The notes under the pieces are model-generated. The model was not told the DNA's origin. It ran no database searches and worked only from the letters and a program-made list of their open reading frames with translations. From Bacteroidia bacterium (lineage in GTDB: Bacteria; Bacteroidota; Bacteroidia; Chitinophagales; Saprospiraceae): a DNA stretch of 15,826 nt. The DNA lies in the NCBI GenBank assembly GCA_030431945.1, contig JAUIIF010000032.1, positions 1 to 15,826 on the forward strand, read 5' to 3'. This document shows positions 1-7,741 of the stretch, piece after piece. Every line of letters starts with the position of its first letter. Position 1 is the stretch's first letter. Both the position numbers and the translations under genes were made by a program.

Positions 1-10
1 TAAAAAATGG

Positions 11-244
11 CTATGCTTTTACATCGGCCATTGAAGCTCCAAAATTGATATGGAGTACGTTGCCATCTGGAGTAAGCAAAGCTGGAACAGATTTAACACC
101 TGCTTTTTCAGCTTCTTCTATTCTGCTGCTGTCTTCTCCAAAGTGAACGATTTCCACTTTTTCGGCTCCGATTAAGTTGATAATGTCCTGTTCTGCACTT
201 ACACAAACTGGACAACCTGCGTGATAAAAAATTGATTTACTCAT
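11..244 (-). CDS. Small thioredoxin-fold (CPVC) protein
   Basis: A 77-residue protein, about the size of a glutaredoxin. Its N-terminal strand leads into a CPVC redox motif (Cys11, Cys14), and the SVPAL stretch (Pro54) fits the cis-proline loop that faces the active site in thioredoxin folds. There is no signal peptide or membrane segment, so it is probably cytoplasmic. From the family, it may carry out thiol-disulfide exchange or act as a small thioredoxin; the substrate cannot be told. The start at 244 is supported by a promoter about 40 bp upstream and by an A-rich, Shine-Dalgarno-free leader, as is normal in Bacteroidota. The gene is clearly more AT-rich (roughly 40% GC by eye) than the genes to its right. 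It is transcribed divergently from the dehydrogenase at 689. I am confident of the fold and unsure of the role. Confidence 0.85.
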   Translation of the reverse strand: MSKSIFYHAGCPVCVSAEQDIINLIGAEKVEIVHFGEDSSRIEEAEKAGVKSVPALLTPDGNVLHINFGASMADVKA

Positions 245-283
245 TTTTGATGAATTTTAAATGTTTCAGCGAAATTGCTGGTA

Positions 284-315
284 CAAATATAGGAAGGATT
301 CCTAACTAATTCAAA
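284..315 (-). promoter_or_regulatory. Bacteroidota-type promoter for the thioredoxin-fold gene
   Basis: Read on the minus strand, there is a TTTG at 315-312, 20 bp of spacer, and TATATTTG at 291-284. This matches the Bacteroidota housekeeping sigma pattern (-33 TTTG, -7 TAnnTTTG). Transcription would start near 277, giving a leader of about 33 nt before the ATG at 244. Confidence 0.65.
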
Positions 316-688
316 TGAATTTTTCATTTTTTTGATTCCTGCGGAATTTTTTGGTCTGCTGAACTAACTTTTGGATGGTGGTTTGTTTTTTTGCTTGCAG
401 GTAACATGTTTATACCTAAGTCAAAGTGGTTTGTGTATATCTGCACAAGTGTAATATCACGCAATCGCTTTCTCACCAAAAAGAGTAAGTACGCACTCTT
501 ACGATGAAAACTAACAATGTGGTGAACACAGGCGTCTACGGCCACCCGCGCATGATGTTTATAGCTTCGATGGATGTTCGTGAGTAGGGTAGTGTCGAAT
601 TATTCGTATCATTGTTTATCGACGCACGGGCTGCGCGGCTACCCCCGGCTTAGGTGTATTTTACCCGGGAAGGATAAAACTCTTAATT
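316..688. other. Intergenic region, no convincing gene
   Basis: This 373-bp stretch separates the minus-strand thioredoxin-fold gene from the plus-strand dehydrogenase. A 73-codon minus-strand reading frame (545-324) has no recognisable features and is probably not a gene. The one clear structure is the palindrome at 481-500. No TAnnTTTG box with a proper -33 partner was found for the gene at 689; weak one-mismatch matches occur near 561 and 606. A short CCCGG/CCGGG inverted repeat (644-648 and 665-669) lies just before the start codon. Confidence 0.5.
481..500. repeat. Imperfect 20-bp palindrome
   Basis: The arms AAGAGT (481-486) and ACTCTT (495-500) flank a centre containing GTAC (489-492). 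16 of 20 positions are self-complementary. It lies between two divergent genes, so it could be an operator. On the minus strand it is followed by TTT and could be a weak terminator. Confidence 0.4.
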
Positions 689-1714
689 ATGCGTACCCTG
701 CAAGTTGGGCTGATCGGTTACGGGCTCTCCGGCCGGTATTTGCAAGCACCGTTTTTCGCTGCTCATGCGGGGTTCAGGATTGCGAAGGTGATGACGAGTC
801 GTGCTGCTGAATTACGCGTGAACTTTCCGGAATTTTCTCCGGTGGCGAGGGCGGAGGACATCTTTGCGGACCCGGCGATCGACCTGGTGGCCATTGCAAC
901 TCCGAACGACACGCATTATGCGTTGGCCCGTGCGGCCCTGATGGCAAAGAAGCACGTCCTGGTGGATAAGCCGGCCTGCACCAGTGTGGCAGAGCTGCAG
1001 GAGCTAAAGGACCTTGCCGCTGCCCACTCCTGCCACCTGTTCGTTTTTCAGAACCGGCGGTGGGATAGTGATTTCCTTACGGTCCGCGATATACTGAAGC
1101 GTGGCCAGCTTGGCCGGCTCGTGGCGTATGAAGCGCGCTACGACCGCTGGAAGCCGGCCCCGAACGCCAAAGCCTGGAAGGAAACACCCGGCCCCGGCGC
1201 CGGAATGCTTTATGACCTGGGCGCTCACCTGATCGATCAGGCGATTGCCTGTTTCGGGCCGCCCTTAGGGGCGGCGGGCCGAACCTGGACCCAGCGCGCC
1301 CATTCTGTCATTCCGGATGCCTTTGACGTCCACCTGGAGTACGATGGCTTTGTGGCCGATCTTTCCTGCAGCCTGCTGGTAAGGGAGCCAACGCCACGCT
1401 ACCGCCTGCACGGAGACCGGGGAGCATTCGTAAAGTATGGGCTTGACGTTCAGGAGGATCAGCTAAAGGAGGGGATGGTGCCCGGTGATCATTTGTTCGG
1501 TCAGGAACCAGCGGAGCAAAGTGGTCTACTCCATACCGAAGACGAAAACGGTGAGGTACTGCGCGAACCTTATCCGACGCTAACCGGAAACTGGATGGGA
1601 CTGTTTGATAATATGTACCAGGTAATTACCTCCGGAGCCGATCCTGCGGTGCCACTAAGGGACATTATAACCCAGCTTGAGATAATAGAAGCGGTGGTGA
1701 ATAATGAAACATGA
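689..1714 (+). CDS. Gfo/Idh/MocA-family NAD(P)-dependent oxidoreductase
   Basis: This 341-residue protein has the size and motif order of the Gfo/Idh/MocA dehydrogenases. It opens with a Rossmann nucleotide-binding strand and a GYGLSG loop (Gly10, Gly12, Gly15). The DKP motif at residues 93-95 places Lys94 as the usual catalytic or cofactor-positioning lysine (EKP in most relatives). QNRRWDSDF and DLGAHLIDQAI (Asp176, His180) follow; the family uses the Asp and His in substrate binding and proton transfer. The family oxidises or reduces ring hydroxyls of sugars and inositols. The NRRWDSDF segment and overall length recall the YdgJ/YvaA (scyllo-inositol dehydrogenase) branch, but the substrate cannot be fixed from sequence. 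It has no signal peptide and is cytoplasmic. No pathway partner adjoins it, so it appears to be a single-gene unit. Confidence 0.92.
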   Translation: MRTLQVGLIGYGLSGRYLQAPFFAAHAGFRIAKVMTSRAAELRVNFPEFSPVARAEDIFADPAIDLVAIATPNDTHYALARAALMAKKHVLVDKPACTSVAELQELKDLAAAHSCHLFVFQNRRWDSDFLTVRDILKRGQLGRLVAYEARYDRWKPAPNAKAWKETPGPGAGMLYDLGAHLIDQAIACFGPPLGAAGRTWTQRAHSVIPDAFDVHLEYDGFVADLSCSLLVREPTPRYRLHGDRGAFVKYGLDVQEDQLKEGMVPGDHLFGQEPAEQSGLLHTEDENGEVLREPYPTLTGNWMGLFDNMYQVITSGADPAVPLRDIITQLEIIEAVVNNET

Positions 1715-2062
1715 CCTAAACCGGCAGGTTGGACATCAGAAAATTGGATCGTCTGCTGACTGGTGCTCTTCCGGCCAGTATTCAGATAGCCAGGTTGTTG
1801 GTGGTCTCCATCGTAAATGCATCAGGTGTACACTGGTCACTAACTGCCTGACGCCTTAGGAAGAAGGTGAAGGTTAGGCAGGCACAGCAGCTTTACGAGC
1901 GCAATCCTCATTACCTCGGGTTTACCGGGGAGAAAGGAAGTCAACGAAGAACGAAAATGTCCTGCCGGGCTGGTCATTCGGGGAGGGGGCAATTTTACGG
2001 AATCCACTAGGGGTTTCTACCTGTTTTAGGTCATGTGAAAAAAATAGCTGATTGCCTGATTT
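1715..2062. other. Intergenic region with hairpins, no gene seen
   Basis: No convincing reading frame lies between the dehydrogenase and the secreted-protein gene. The region holds a compound hairpin at 1844-1881 and a smaller one at 1914-1930 (CCTCGG/CCGGGG, loop GTTTA, one G-T pair). Neither has a T-run after it. Confidence 0.5.
1844..1881 (+). terminator. Compound hairpin downstream of the dehydrogenase, possible terminator
   Basis: CTGCCTGA (1844-1851) pairs with TTAGGCAG (1874-1881), with one G-T pair. An inner stem CGCCTT/AAGGTG (1852-1857 with 1864-1869) has a 6-nt loop, and AAGG (1870-1873) is bulged. It is a plausible transcript end, but there is no T-tract, so factor-dependent termination or another RNA role is equally possible. 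Confidence 0.35.
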
Positions 2063-2070
2063 TATGTTTG
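2063..2070 (+). promoter_or_regulatory. TAnnTTTG -7 box before the secreted-protein gene
   Basis: TATGTTTG matches the Bacteroidota -7 consensus exactly. No clear -33 TTTG lies at the right distance. It would start transcription near 2077, between the upstream GTG at 2035 and the ATG at 2095, which favours the ATG as the true start. Confidence 0.35.
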
Positions 2071-2094
2071 GAAGACTTAAACTACTGCTTTCTT

Positions 2095-3435
2095 ATGAAG
2101 TACTTCTTCCTGCTACTACTAATTTTTACCTGTCTGCTCTCTGAAAAGACGCTGACGGCACAAGTGTCAATGGGGTTTGAAAACAGAACCACTACACAAA
2201 ATTCTACTTCCGTTTCAGACCAGTACCGGGACCTGGGGAGTGCTTTTGTCGCCCACGTGTTGGAAGACTACATTGCTGACGGAATAACGGTACCGGTTTC
2301 CTCCCCGACGTCTCCGTCGGTACTTGGGTTTACAACAAGTTTTCGCCCCAGCCGATCGGGAGCGCCTACCTCCACTGAAGGGCTGACGGAGGGGGACATT
2401 TTCGGATATGCCGGTGGTACGGCAGCCTCCTCCGTCGGAGCTCCGCCGACCGAAGGAAGCAATGTCTTTTTTGTCGAGGATACGGATGGAGAAGTAACGT
2501 TGACCTTTGCCCCGGTTGACCTGAACATGACGCCCGCTGTTTTTACGATGGATTTTATTGTCGATGGTACTTTTGAGTTCGATAACGGCGCAAATGACCG
2601 GCTCTACATCCGAATGGAAGTAACGGGGTGCCCTGCGGCAACCACCATTGATCTTTTTGACAGTGACGGCGGTGGCTCCGGCGGCGGTGGCGGAAACGAC
2701 CTGAACCTTGCCATCGTGAACGGTGCCGAGATTGTCAACCAAAACTGGAATACCCTGACGCAGGATCTTGCGCCTTATGCTGCATGTATTGTTCAGCTTG
2801 TCATCGAAGCTGATCTGAATTCTTCTACCGAAGAAATGGCCTTTGATAACATCAATTTCACCAGTGGAATGGCGCTGCCCGTAGAGTTTATTGAATTTTC
2901 CGGATACCAGCAGAAGAATGCCGCTCTGTTATCCTGGTCAACAACCCAGGAAACTGAAAACAGTGGCTTCAGCGTGGAGCGAAGCATGGATGGTCAGCAT
3001 TTTACGGAAATCGGTTGGGTAAATGGCGCCGGCGAATCGAATTCCCGCAAGGACTATTCCCATAAAGACAGTGATGTACGGCCGGGCAACGGTTACTATT
3101 ACCGGTTACGGCAAGTTGATTTTGACGGCGCTTTTGCTTACTCAGAACTCGTTTATGTGTACATAGATGGGGAAGGTGCCCCGGGACGTAACGATCACTT
3201 CTACCCCAATCCGGCAGTTGCCGGAAAAAGCCAGTTGGACCTGACCGTGAGTTCCGAGAGTGATTGGGTGATGACAGTATTTGATGCGGCCGGGCGCTCA
3301 GTATTGGAAAACCAGTACAGACTTGTGGCCGGCAGGAATACGATAGACCTCGACCTTGCTGCTCAAAACGACGGAGCTTACCTCGTGCGTATTGTGGGGC
3401 CGGACGAAACGATCGTCCGCAGAGTGGTCCGCTAA
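2095..3435 (+). CDS. Secreted protein with C-terminal type IX sorting domain
   Basis: From the ATG at 2095 this is 446 residues. It begins with a clear signal peptide (MKYF, a leucine-rich core, then a site near TAQ, residues 21-23), so a GTG extension from 2035 is unlikely because it would bury the signal. The N-terminal part (about 25-255) is beta-rich, opens with MGFEN, has a Ser/Thr/Pro-rich stretch and a glycine run (192-201), and resembles no enzyme I know. Residues about 259-360 (ALPVEF, then SGFSVERSMDG and YYYRLRQVDFDG) are the FN3-like module that often precedes the sorting domain in Bacteroidota. The C-terminal about 80 residues, from FYPNPA (369-374) to the end, are a type A T9SS sorting domain. 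By family knowledge the protein crosses the inner membrane by Sec and the outer membrane by T9SS, where the tail is removed or anchored. Its ligand is unknown; adhesion or a structural role is possible. Confidence 0.9.
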   Translation: MKYFFLLLLIFTCLLSEKTLTAQVSMGFENRTTTQNSTSVSDQYRDLGSAFVAHVLEDYIADGITVPVSSPTSPSVLGFTTSFRPSRSGAPTSTEGLTEGDIFGYAGGTAASSVGAPPTEGSNVFFVEDTDGEVTLTFAPVDLNMTPAVFTMDFIVDGTFEFDNGANDRLYIRMEVTGCPAATTIDLFDSDGGGSGGGGGNDLNLAIVNGAEIVNQNWNTLTQDLAPYAACIVQLVIEADLNSSTEEMAFDNINFTSGMALPVEFIEFSGYQQKNAALLSWSTTQETENSGFSVERSMDGQHFTEIGWVNGAGESNSRKDYSHKDSDVRPGNGYYYRLRQVDFDGAFAYSELVYVYIDGEGAPGRNDHFYPNPAVAGKSQLDLTVSSESDWVMTVFDAAGRSVLENQYRLVAGRNTIDLDLAAQNDGAYLVRIVGPDETIVRRVVR

Positions 3436-3616
3436 GGGATAGACCTTTATTCGGGGCAACCTGCAGGAAGGATGCCTGAGTCCTGACCCTGCTTCCGGAA
3501 AAGGATTCGATTTTATCGGCAGATCCCTGCTTAGCGGGTACTACGGGTAACTAAAGTTAATGGCGGAGCATAGACGGGTGAGCCTACCTTACGGAAGCAA
3601 CCAAAACACCTGAATC

Positions 3617-6493
3617 ATGTCCCTTGACCTTTCCACCGTAGCCACCTTCAGTTTTCAGAGTATAAGTACTGCCGGAGCTGCTTTTCGTAACCTGACCCCA
3701 GCGGACCAGTCGCCGGCTACTGCGGTAGGATTAGCCTTTCAGTTGTCGGAAACCCGGGCCTACCGACTCTCGCGGGGCATATTGGCAACGGCAGCCGATC
3801 TTGCTGCCTACGAGACGGAAGGTGGTGCGCTAGTGAATTGGGCCCTGGCCGCCGGAGGCCAGGAGCGCCAATTAGTTACCAGGGCTATCCGTAATGATGC
3901 TGGCAGGACGGGAGAAATCTTCCTGGTTCACCAAATGTCGGGAATGACCAGGACGAATGCCCGAACGTTTATGGCGGATTATTTTGCAGCCGGTGGAGAC
4001 CTTAAAGCCATTGCGGAATGGCTGGCTGCCTCGGGGAGTGTGCTACGTCGCCATCAGGTAAAATCTGCGGATACGGTCGGCTTCATTGGTGATGCAATAG
4101 ATTGGGTGGCCGATCAATTTGAAGATGTGGTTGACATCATTGCGGAAGGTGCTACGGCAGTGGTCGACGCCGTAATAAATACCGGCCGCAGCCTGGCAGA
4201 ATTCGTTGGGGGTGTTGTCAATTGGTCAATTGAAAAGGTGGGTGACCTGGTGCGCGGATTACTTGAGGGAGGACAGTCGGTCTTCGATATTCTCAAGGCT
4301 GCTGTGGACCACAGCGTAGCCTCCGTCACGAAGTTTACGCAAGCCTTGATTAAGGCCGGAAAATCGATTGGGGCTATTCTTGAAGAAGGACTGAAATTTG
4401 CCCAGAACACCCTGCAGGTGGTGGTGGATGGTTTACTGAAGGCTGCCCAGGGGGTAGGGGATATTCTCTCCTGGGCGGCAGGGGAAATTGCTAGTGTTAC
4501 CCGTCGGGTCGTACAGGCCCTCAGAGATCTCGGGCACGCTGCCCTGCAAATATTCCGTTCCGTGTTTAGCGCAGCGGTAGCCATTGTAAGAGACGTGCTC
4601 CAGGCCTTGTTGGCTATTGGCGAAACGGTGGCGGGGTTGATCAGGACCGCCGTTCTGCAACCGCAAAGGTTGTTTGCGGAGTTTGTTGCCGCCTTAGCTC
4701 GCATAGGAACGACGGTAGCCGATTTGTTTTCTGCCGTAGTAGGTCACGTAGCGGATGGCGTACGAAAGATGGCTCGTGCCCTGGTGGAGGCCGGAAAATC
4801 AGTTCTGCAACTAGCTAAATGGGCAGTAGGTAAAGCTGCCTCGATTATCAAGGATGTCGTCAGAGGAATACTCGAGGCAGGAAAACTAGTAGTCGATATC
4901 CTGACGGATATTGCCGCTCAGTCCATTGCCTTCATCACCGAAGTATTGCGGGCGGTTATGGATATCGTGCGCGTAGTGATTGACTTAATTGAGGATATCC
5001 TGACGCTGGCCATAGATCTCGTCCGCAAGTTCTTTAAAGCCCTCACCCGCCTCGCGGGTGCCCTGGCGAAGTTTGCGGCGGAGGTCTTTCGTATGACGTA
5101 CAAACTGGCCGCAGCATTGGTGAGCAAAATGATTGACGCCGGCCTGGCTGTTGCTGAGATCATGGAGACGGTAGTTGGCGCAAACTACTGGGTGTTCCGG
5201 CGGATGGTAAACGGAATAATTGCCAAGACCGGCCGCTTTGGGGCCGTACTGGACTGGCTACTCACCCGGGCGGAAAGTACGGTGAGTGAAGCCTGGGAGG
5301 ACGTCTTGCAAGCTGCCCGCTATGCGGGCGGCGAAATCAAGGATGCAATTGCCTGGGCGGTAGATAAATCTGATGCTGCACTGGACGCTGTCCTGAATGC
5401 TTGGGAAACGATGGGCGAAAGGTTACTGGATTTCTACGAGGAGGCGGCCCGGCTTGCCCAGTCCGGCGTCACCGGTTTGTTTGAGCGGATTGGGGCGGCC
5501 ACCCGGCGGCTAGAAAACTCGGTGCTTTACGTGTTAAAGTACCTGGAGAAAGACTTTTTGCCGGGGATACGGGACTTTATCAAAGGAGCATTGGATGCCG
5601 GCTATGAGCTTGCAGAACTGGTTGTGGACCTGGCATCCCTGACCGCCCAGGCAGCTTTGCGCGGCTTCGAGGTGCTGTTGGAATTGGGCTACACGCTAAC
5701 GGAGTTACTCATTGCGACCATGCAGCATCCCGATCAATTACTGGCAAACTTCCTGACTGCCGCTGAGGCAGCCGGAAACTCCCTGGCGGAAATCTGGGAT
5801 ACCGTCTTTAAGGAAACAGGTGGCCAGTACGCCGAGGCAGTTACCCAGACCTGGCGAGACCTGGGTAAGCCAGTTAAAGAGATGCTGAACGCTGCGCTGG
5901 AGGTGGGCTTAGGTGGCGTAGACACCATCGTCTCTTACCTGCTCAGCCAACTGGCGAGCTACCGGCCAATGACTGCTGCTGAAATTACTACGGCACGCCT
6001 CGTTTACGGCGATACTTTTGATTACAGCCGCATTTATTTCAGCCAGGAAAGTTTGAGTAACGATATTATTTTTGGTCTGCAGGACTGGGCAAATGACACG
6101 GAGAATTCCCGGGCCTTCGTTACGAACAATCTGGTTAATTTTGACGTCAATGACGGGCCACTGGATAACCCGACCATGATCCATGAGTTAGGGCACGTCT
6201 GGCAATTCCAGGCGACCGGCCCCTTTTATATGGCGGAAGCCATCCATGCCCAATCGACGCCGGAAGCCTATGACTATGGTTATACGGATGAAGCCAACGG
6301 AAATGGTGCCGAATCAACCCTGCAACAACTGCTGGCGGATAACCCGGGGGCAACGGACCGCGAACTTTTTGAAACGTTTAACCGGGAGCAGCAGGCCCAG
6401 TTACTGATGCATTATTACGTCCGGCGGTATGAGGAAAAACCAGCGCTCGACTTTAGCTTGTGGGAACGTTACCAGCAAGTTGTTTTCAGTTAA
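3617..6493 (+). CDS. 958-residue helical-repeat protein with C-terminal HEXXH metallopeptidase-like domain
   Basis: No signal peptide. Residues 1 to about 150 form a mixed N-terminal domain I do not recognise. From about residue 183 to 771 the protein is built of about twenty tandem units of 29 residues, with a rough consensus xxALLxAGxSVxDILxxAV followed by nine variable residues ending in a hydrophobic. Units 1-16 run from 183 to 646 without indels, 8 residues interrupt, and four more run from 655. All units look alpha-helical and amphipathic. Residues about 782-958 form a different domain with HELGH (856-860: His856, Glu857, His860), followed by AYDYGY (884-889) and FNREQQ (921-926), an arrangement I associate with zinc peptidase-like domains of polymorphic-toxin and secreted-effector proteins. 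Glu924 is a possible third ligand. The next gene starts 23 bp downstream. The family and target are unknown; a rod or scaffold carrying a protease is the simplest reading. Confidence 0.85.
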   Translation: MSLDLSTVATFSFQSISTAGAAFRNLTPADQSPATAVGLAFQLSETRAYRLSRGILATAADLAAYETEGGALVNWALAAGGQERQLVTRAIRNDAGRTGEIFLVHQMSGMTRTNARTFMADYFAAGGDLKAIAEWLAASGSVLRRHQVKSADTVGFIGDAIDWVADQFEDVVDIIAEGATAVVDAVINTGRSLAEFVGGVVNWSIEKVGDLVRGLLEGGQSVFDILKAAVDHSVASVTKFTQALIKAGKSIGAILEEGLKFAQNTLQVVVDGLLKAAQGVGDILSWAAGEIASVTRRVVQALRDLGHAALQIFRSVFSAAVAIVRDVLQALLAIGETVAGLIRTAVLQPQRLFAEFVAALARIGTTVADLFSAVVGHVADGVRKMARALVEAGKSVLQLAKWAVGKAASIIKDVVRGILEAGKLVVDILTDIAAQSIAFITEVLRAVMDIVRVVIDLIEDILTLAIDLVRKFFKALTRLAGALAKFAAEVFRMTYKLAAALVSKMIDAGLAVAEIMETVVGANYWVFRRMVNGIIAKTGRFGAVLDWLLTRAESTVSEAWEDVLQAARYAGGEIKDAIAWAVDKSDAALDAVLNAWETMGERLLDFYEEAARLAQSGVTGLFERIGAATRRLENSVLYVLKYLEKDFLPGIRDFIKGALDAGYELAELVVDLASLTAQAALRGFEVLLELGYTLTELLIATMQHPDQLLANFLTAAEAAGNSLAEIWDTVFKETGGQYAEAVTQTWRDLGKPVKEMLNAALEVGLGGVDTIVSYLLSQLASYRPMTAAEITTARLVYGDTFDYSRIYFSQESLSNDIIFGLQDWANDTENSRAFVTNNLVNFDVNDGPLDNPTMIHELGHVWQFQATGPFYMAEAIHAQSTPEAYDYGYTDEANGNGAESTLQQLLADNPGATDRELFETFNREQQAQLLMHYYVRRYEEKPALDFSLWERYQQVVFS

Positions 6494-6516
6494 GAAAGTA
6501 ACAGACCCAAAGCAAG

Positions 6517-7062
6517 ATGTTTATCATTCTTTCCATGTGGCGCGAAAGTTACCTGCGCAGAGCGGCCGCTTTGGAGGCAGGACTTGGTGCGGCCTACGGG
6601 CCAGCCGCAGTGGCCAGTTGGACCTCCGACCTGGTGAGCCGGGAGGACCTGGTACAACGTCTGGCTACGACTCCGGTCAGGCTGGCCGTCTACCTTGGCC
6701 ACGGTCGGGCAAGTGGCTGGTCCGGTTACCGCGGGCTCCGGTGGCGACACCTGGAGCCATACCCCCCCACACAACCAATGGGGGCTTTGGTATCCTTATC
6801 CTGTGCTAACCTTGCCTTCGGGCAAAAGCTACTGGAAGAGGGGAGAGTAGCCGCATTTCTCGGTACGCCGGCGGCACTGGAAGTCAAACCATTTTACGTC
6901 CTCATCGATTTGTTACGGCAGGTTTTCGAAACCGGTCCGCCGGCAACGATCGGGGCATTGGTGGCGGCGTTGTCCGAACTGGTGGACGCCCGCCAGGATG
7001 CATGCCTGACGAAGAACTGGTCGGCGTTTCAACTTATCGGCAACCCTGCTCAAACAATTTAA
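6517..7062 (+). CDS. Compact clan CD (CHAT/C25-like) cysteine peptidase domain protein
   Basis: A 181-residue protein without signal peptide. The core has the layout of caspase-like clan CD peptidases: a hydrophobic strand ending in YLGHG (His62-Gly63), about 30 residues later a strand ending in LVSLSC (Cys96), then FLGTPA (114-119), and a C-terminal NWSAFQLIGNP (168-177) like the final strand of CHAT and C25 domains. His62 and Cys96 are the predicted catalytic dyad. The length is close to a bare catalytic domain, without the TPR or other sensor domains that usually accompany CHAT. It lies 23 bp after the repeat/HELGH gene and ends 2 bp before the lipoprotein gene, so all three are probably cotranscribed. 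Family knowledge suggests cleavage after a specific residue in a partner protein; the partner could be a neighbour. The fold call is motif-based and has not been checked by search. Confidence 0.7.
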   Translation: MFIILSMWRESYLRRAAALEAGLGAAYGPAAVASWTSDLVSREDLVQRLATTPVRLAVYLGHGRASGWSGYRGLRWRHLEPYPPTQPMGALVSLSCANLAFGQKLLEEGRVAAFLGTPAALEVKPFYVLIDLLRQVFETGPPATIGALVAALSELVDARQDACLTKNWSAFQLIGNPAQTI

Positions 7063-7064
7063 AA

Positions 7065-7556
7065 ATGAGACAACTACTGGGGGGCTCCCTGCTCCTGCTC
7101 TTTTTCACAGCTTGTCCTGGCGGACCGGATACCTGTAACGAAATTTTGGGAGATACCTTTTTTGACGTCCTCCCGGGGCTGGTGCGTGATGATGGTGGTG
7201 AAGTGACCGTCTCAGTGCATCTGGTCGCGCTGGATACGTTACCTGAGTTATACTTTTCGGAGGCGGCCATTGTCCGCAACGAAGCCTTACCGGGCGGGGA
7301 AATGATTAGTAATGATGCCGCCTTTACGACTTTAGCGCTATCGCAAAAAGACAGCCTGGTATTGCGCATCGCTCCGGCGGCTTTTGCTGACGGACAGGCC
7401 GAAGTTGTCGTAAGGTATCCCGACCGCCGCAGCTTTATCGATTGCAGTCACCCGGGAAGCGGAGACCGCTACTTCCTGTTGCTGCGCCTGAAAGTTGAAG
7501 CCGCAACAATCACCGGGTTCAGCTGGGAAGAATTTTATGCAGCAGGCGGCTTTTGA
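7065..7556 (+). CDS. Small lipoprotein of unknown function
   Basis: This 163-residue protein starts at the ATG at 7065, two bases after the upstream stop. A longer frame from 7002 would bury the signal sequence and overlap the previous gene. The N-terminus has Arg2, a leucine-rich core and the lipobox FTAC (lipidated Cys17), followed by PGGPD. The rest looks beta-rich, with YFLLLRLKVEA near the C-terminus, and includes three further cysteine or acidic patches but no motif I can name. It is predicted to sit in the inner or outer membrane facing the periplasm or the cell surface. Its close spacing makes it the third gene of the cassette. It could be an envelope partner or protective factor for the two protease-like proteins, or a bystander. 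Confidence 0.8.
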   Translation: MRQLLGGSLLLLFFTACPGGPDTCNEILGDTFFDVLPGLVRDDGGEVTVSVHLVALDTLPELYFSEAAIVRNEALPGGEMISNDAAFTTLALSQKDSLVLRIAPAAFADGQAEVVVRYPDRRSFIDCSHPGSGDRYFLLLRLKVEAATITGFSWEEFYAAGGF

Positions 7557-7695
7557 AGCGAAGGAGTAATACGGGCTAAAAGCTTCGCTAAGCAATTACG
7601 ACCAACAAGTGAGGCGAATGACATGCGTCTGGATTCAATAATCCCGCAGGGGGTGCAAATGCCCCAGGATCAACCAACAAGGCCTGTTAAAAAGT

Positions 7696-7703
7696 TATAT
7701 TTG
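7696..7703 (+). promoter_or_regulatory. TATATTTG -7 promoter box
   Basis: An exact match to the Bacteroidota TAnnTTTG consensus. No TTTG lies at the expected -33 distance. If used, transcription would begin near 7710, and the box array would lie inside a leader of about 490 nt; a promoter closer to nrdB may be the real one. Confidence 0.35.
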
Positions 7704-7741
7704 TTCTGATTGCAGGCATTCTTATGCTTGTTGCCAGGTGA

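Noticed and set aside
324..545. 73-codon minus-strand reading frame left of the dehydrogenase
   Set aside because: No domain, no signal or membrane segment, no supporting promoter, and composition looks like intergenic DNA.
2035..2094. GTG start at 2035 extending the secreted protein by 20 residues
   Set aside because: It would place a charged stretch before the signal peptide, and a -7 box at 2063-2070 lies downstream of it.
7002..7064. Longer start for the lipoprotein overlapping the peptidase gene
   Set aside because: The signal sequence and lipobox begin at the ATG at 7065, immediately after the upstream stop.
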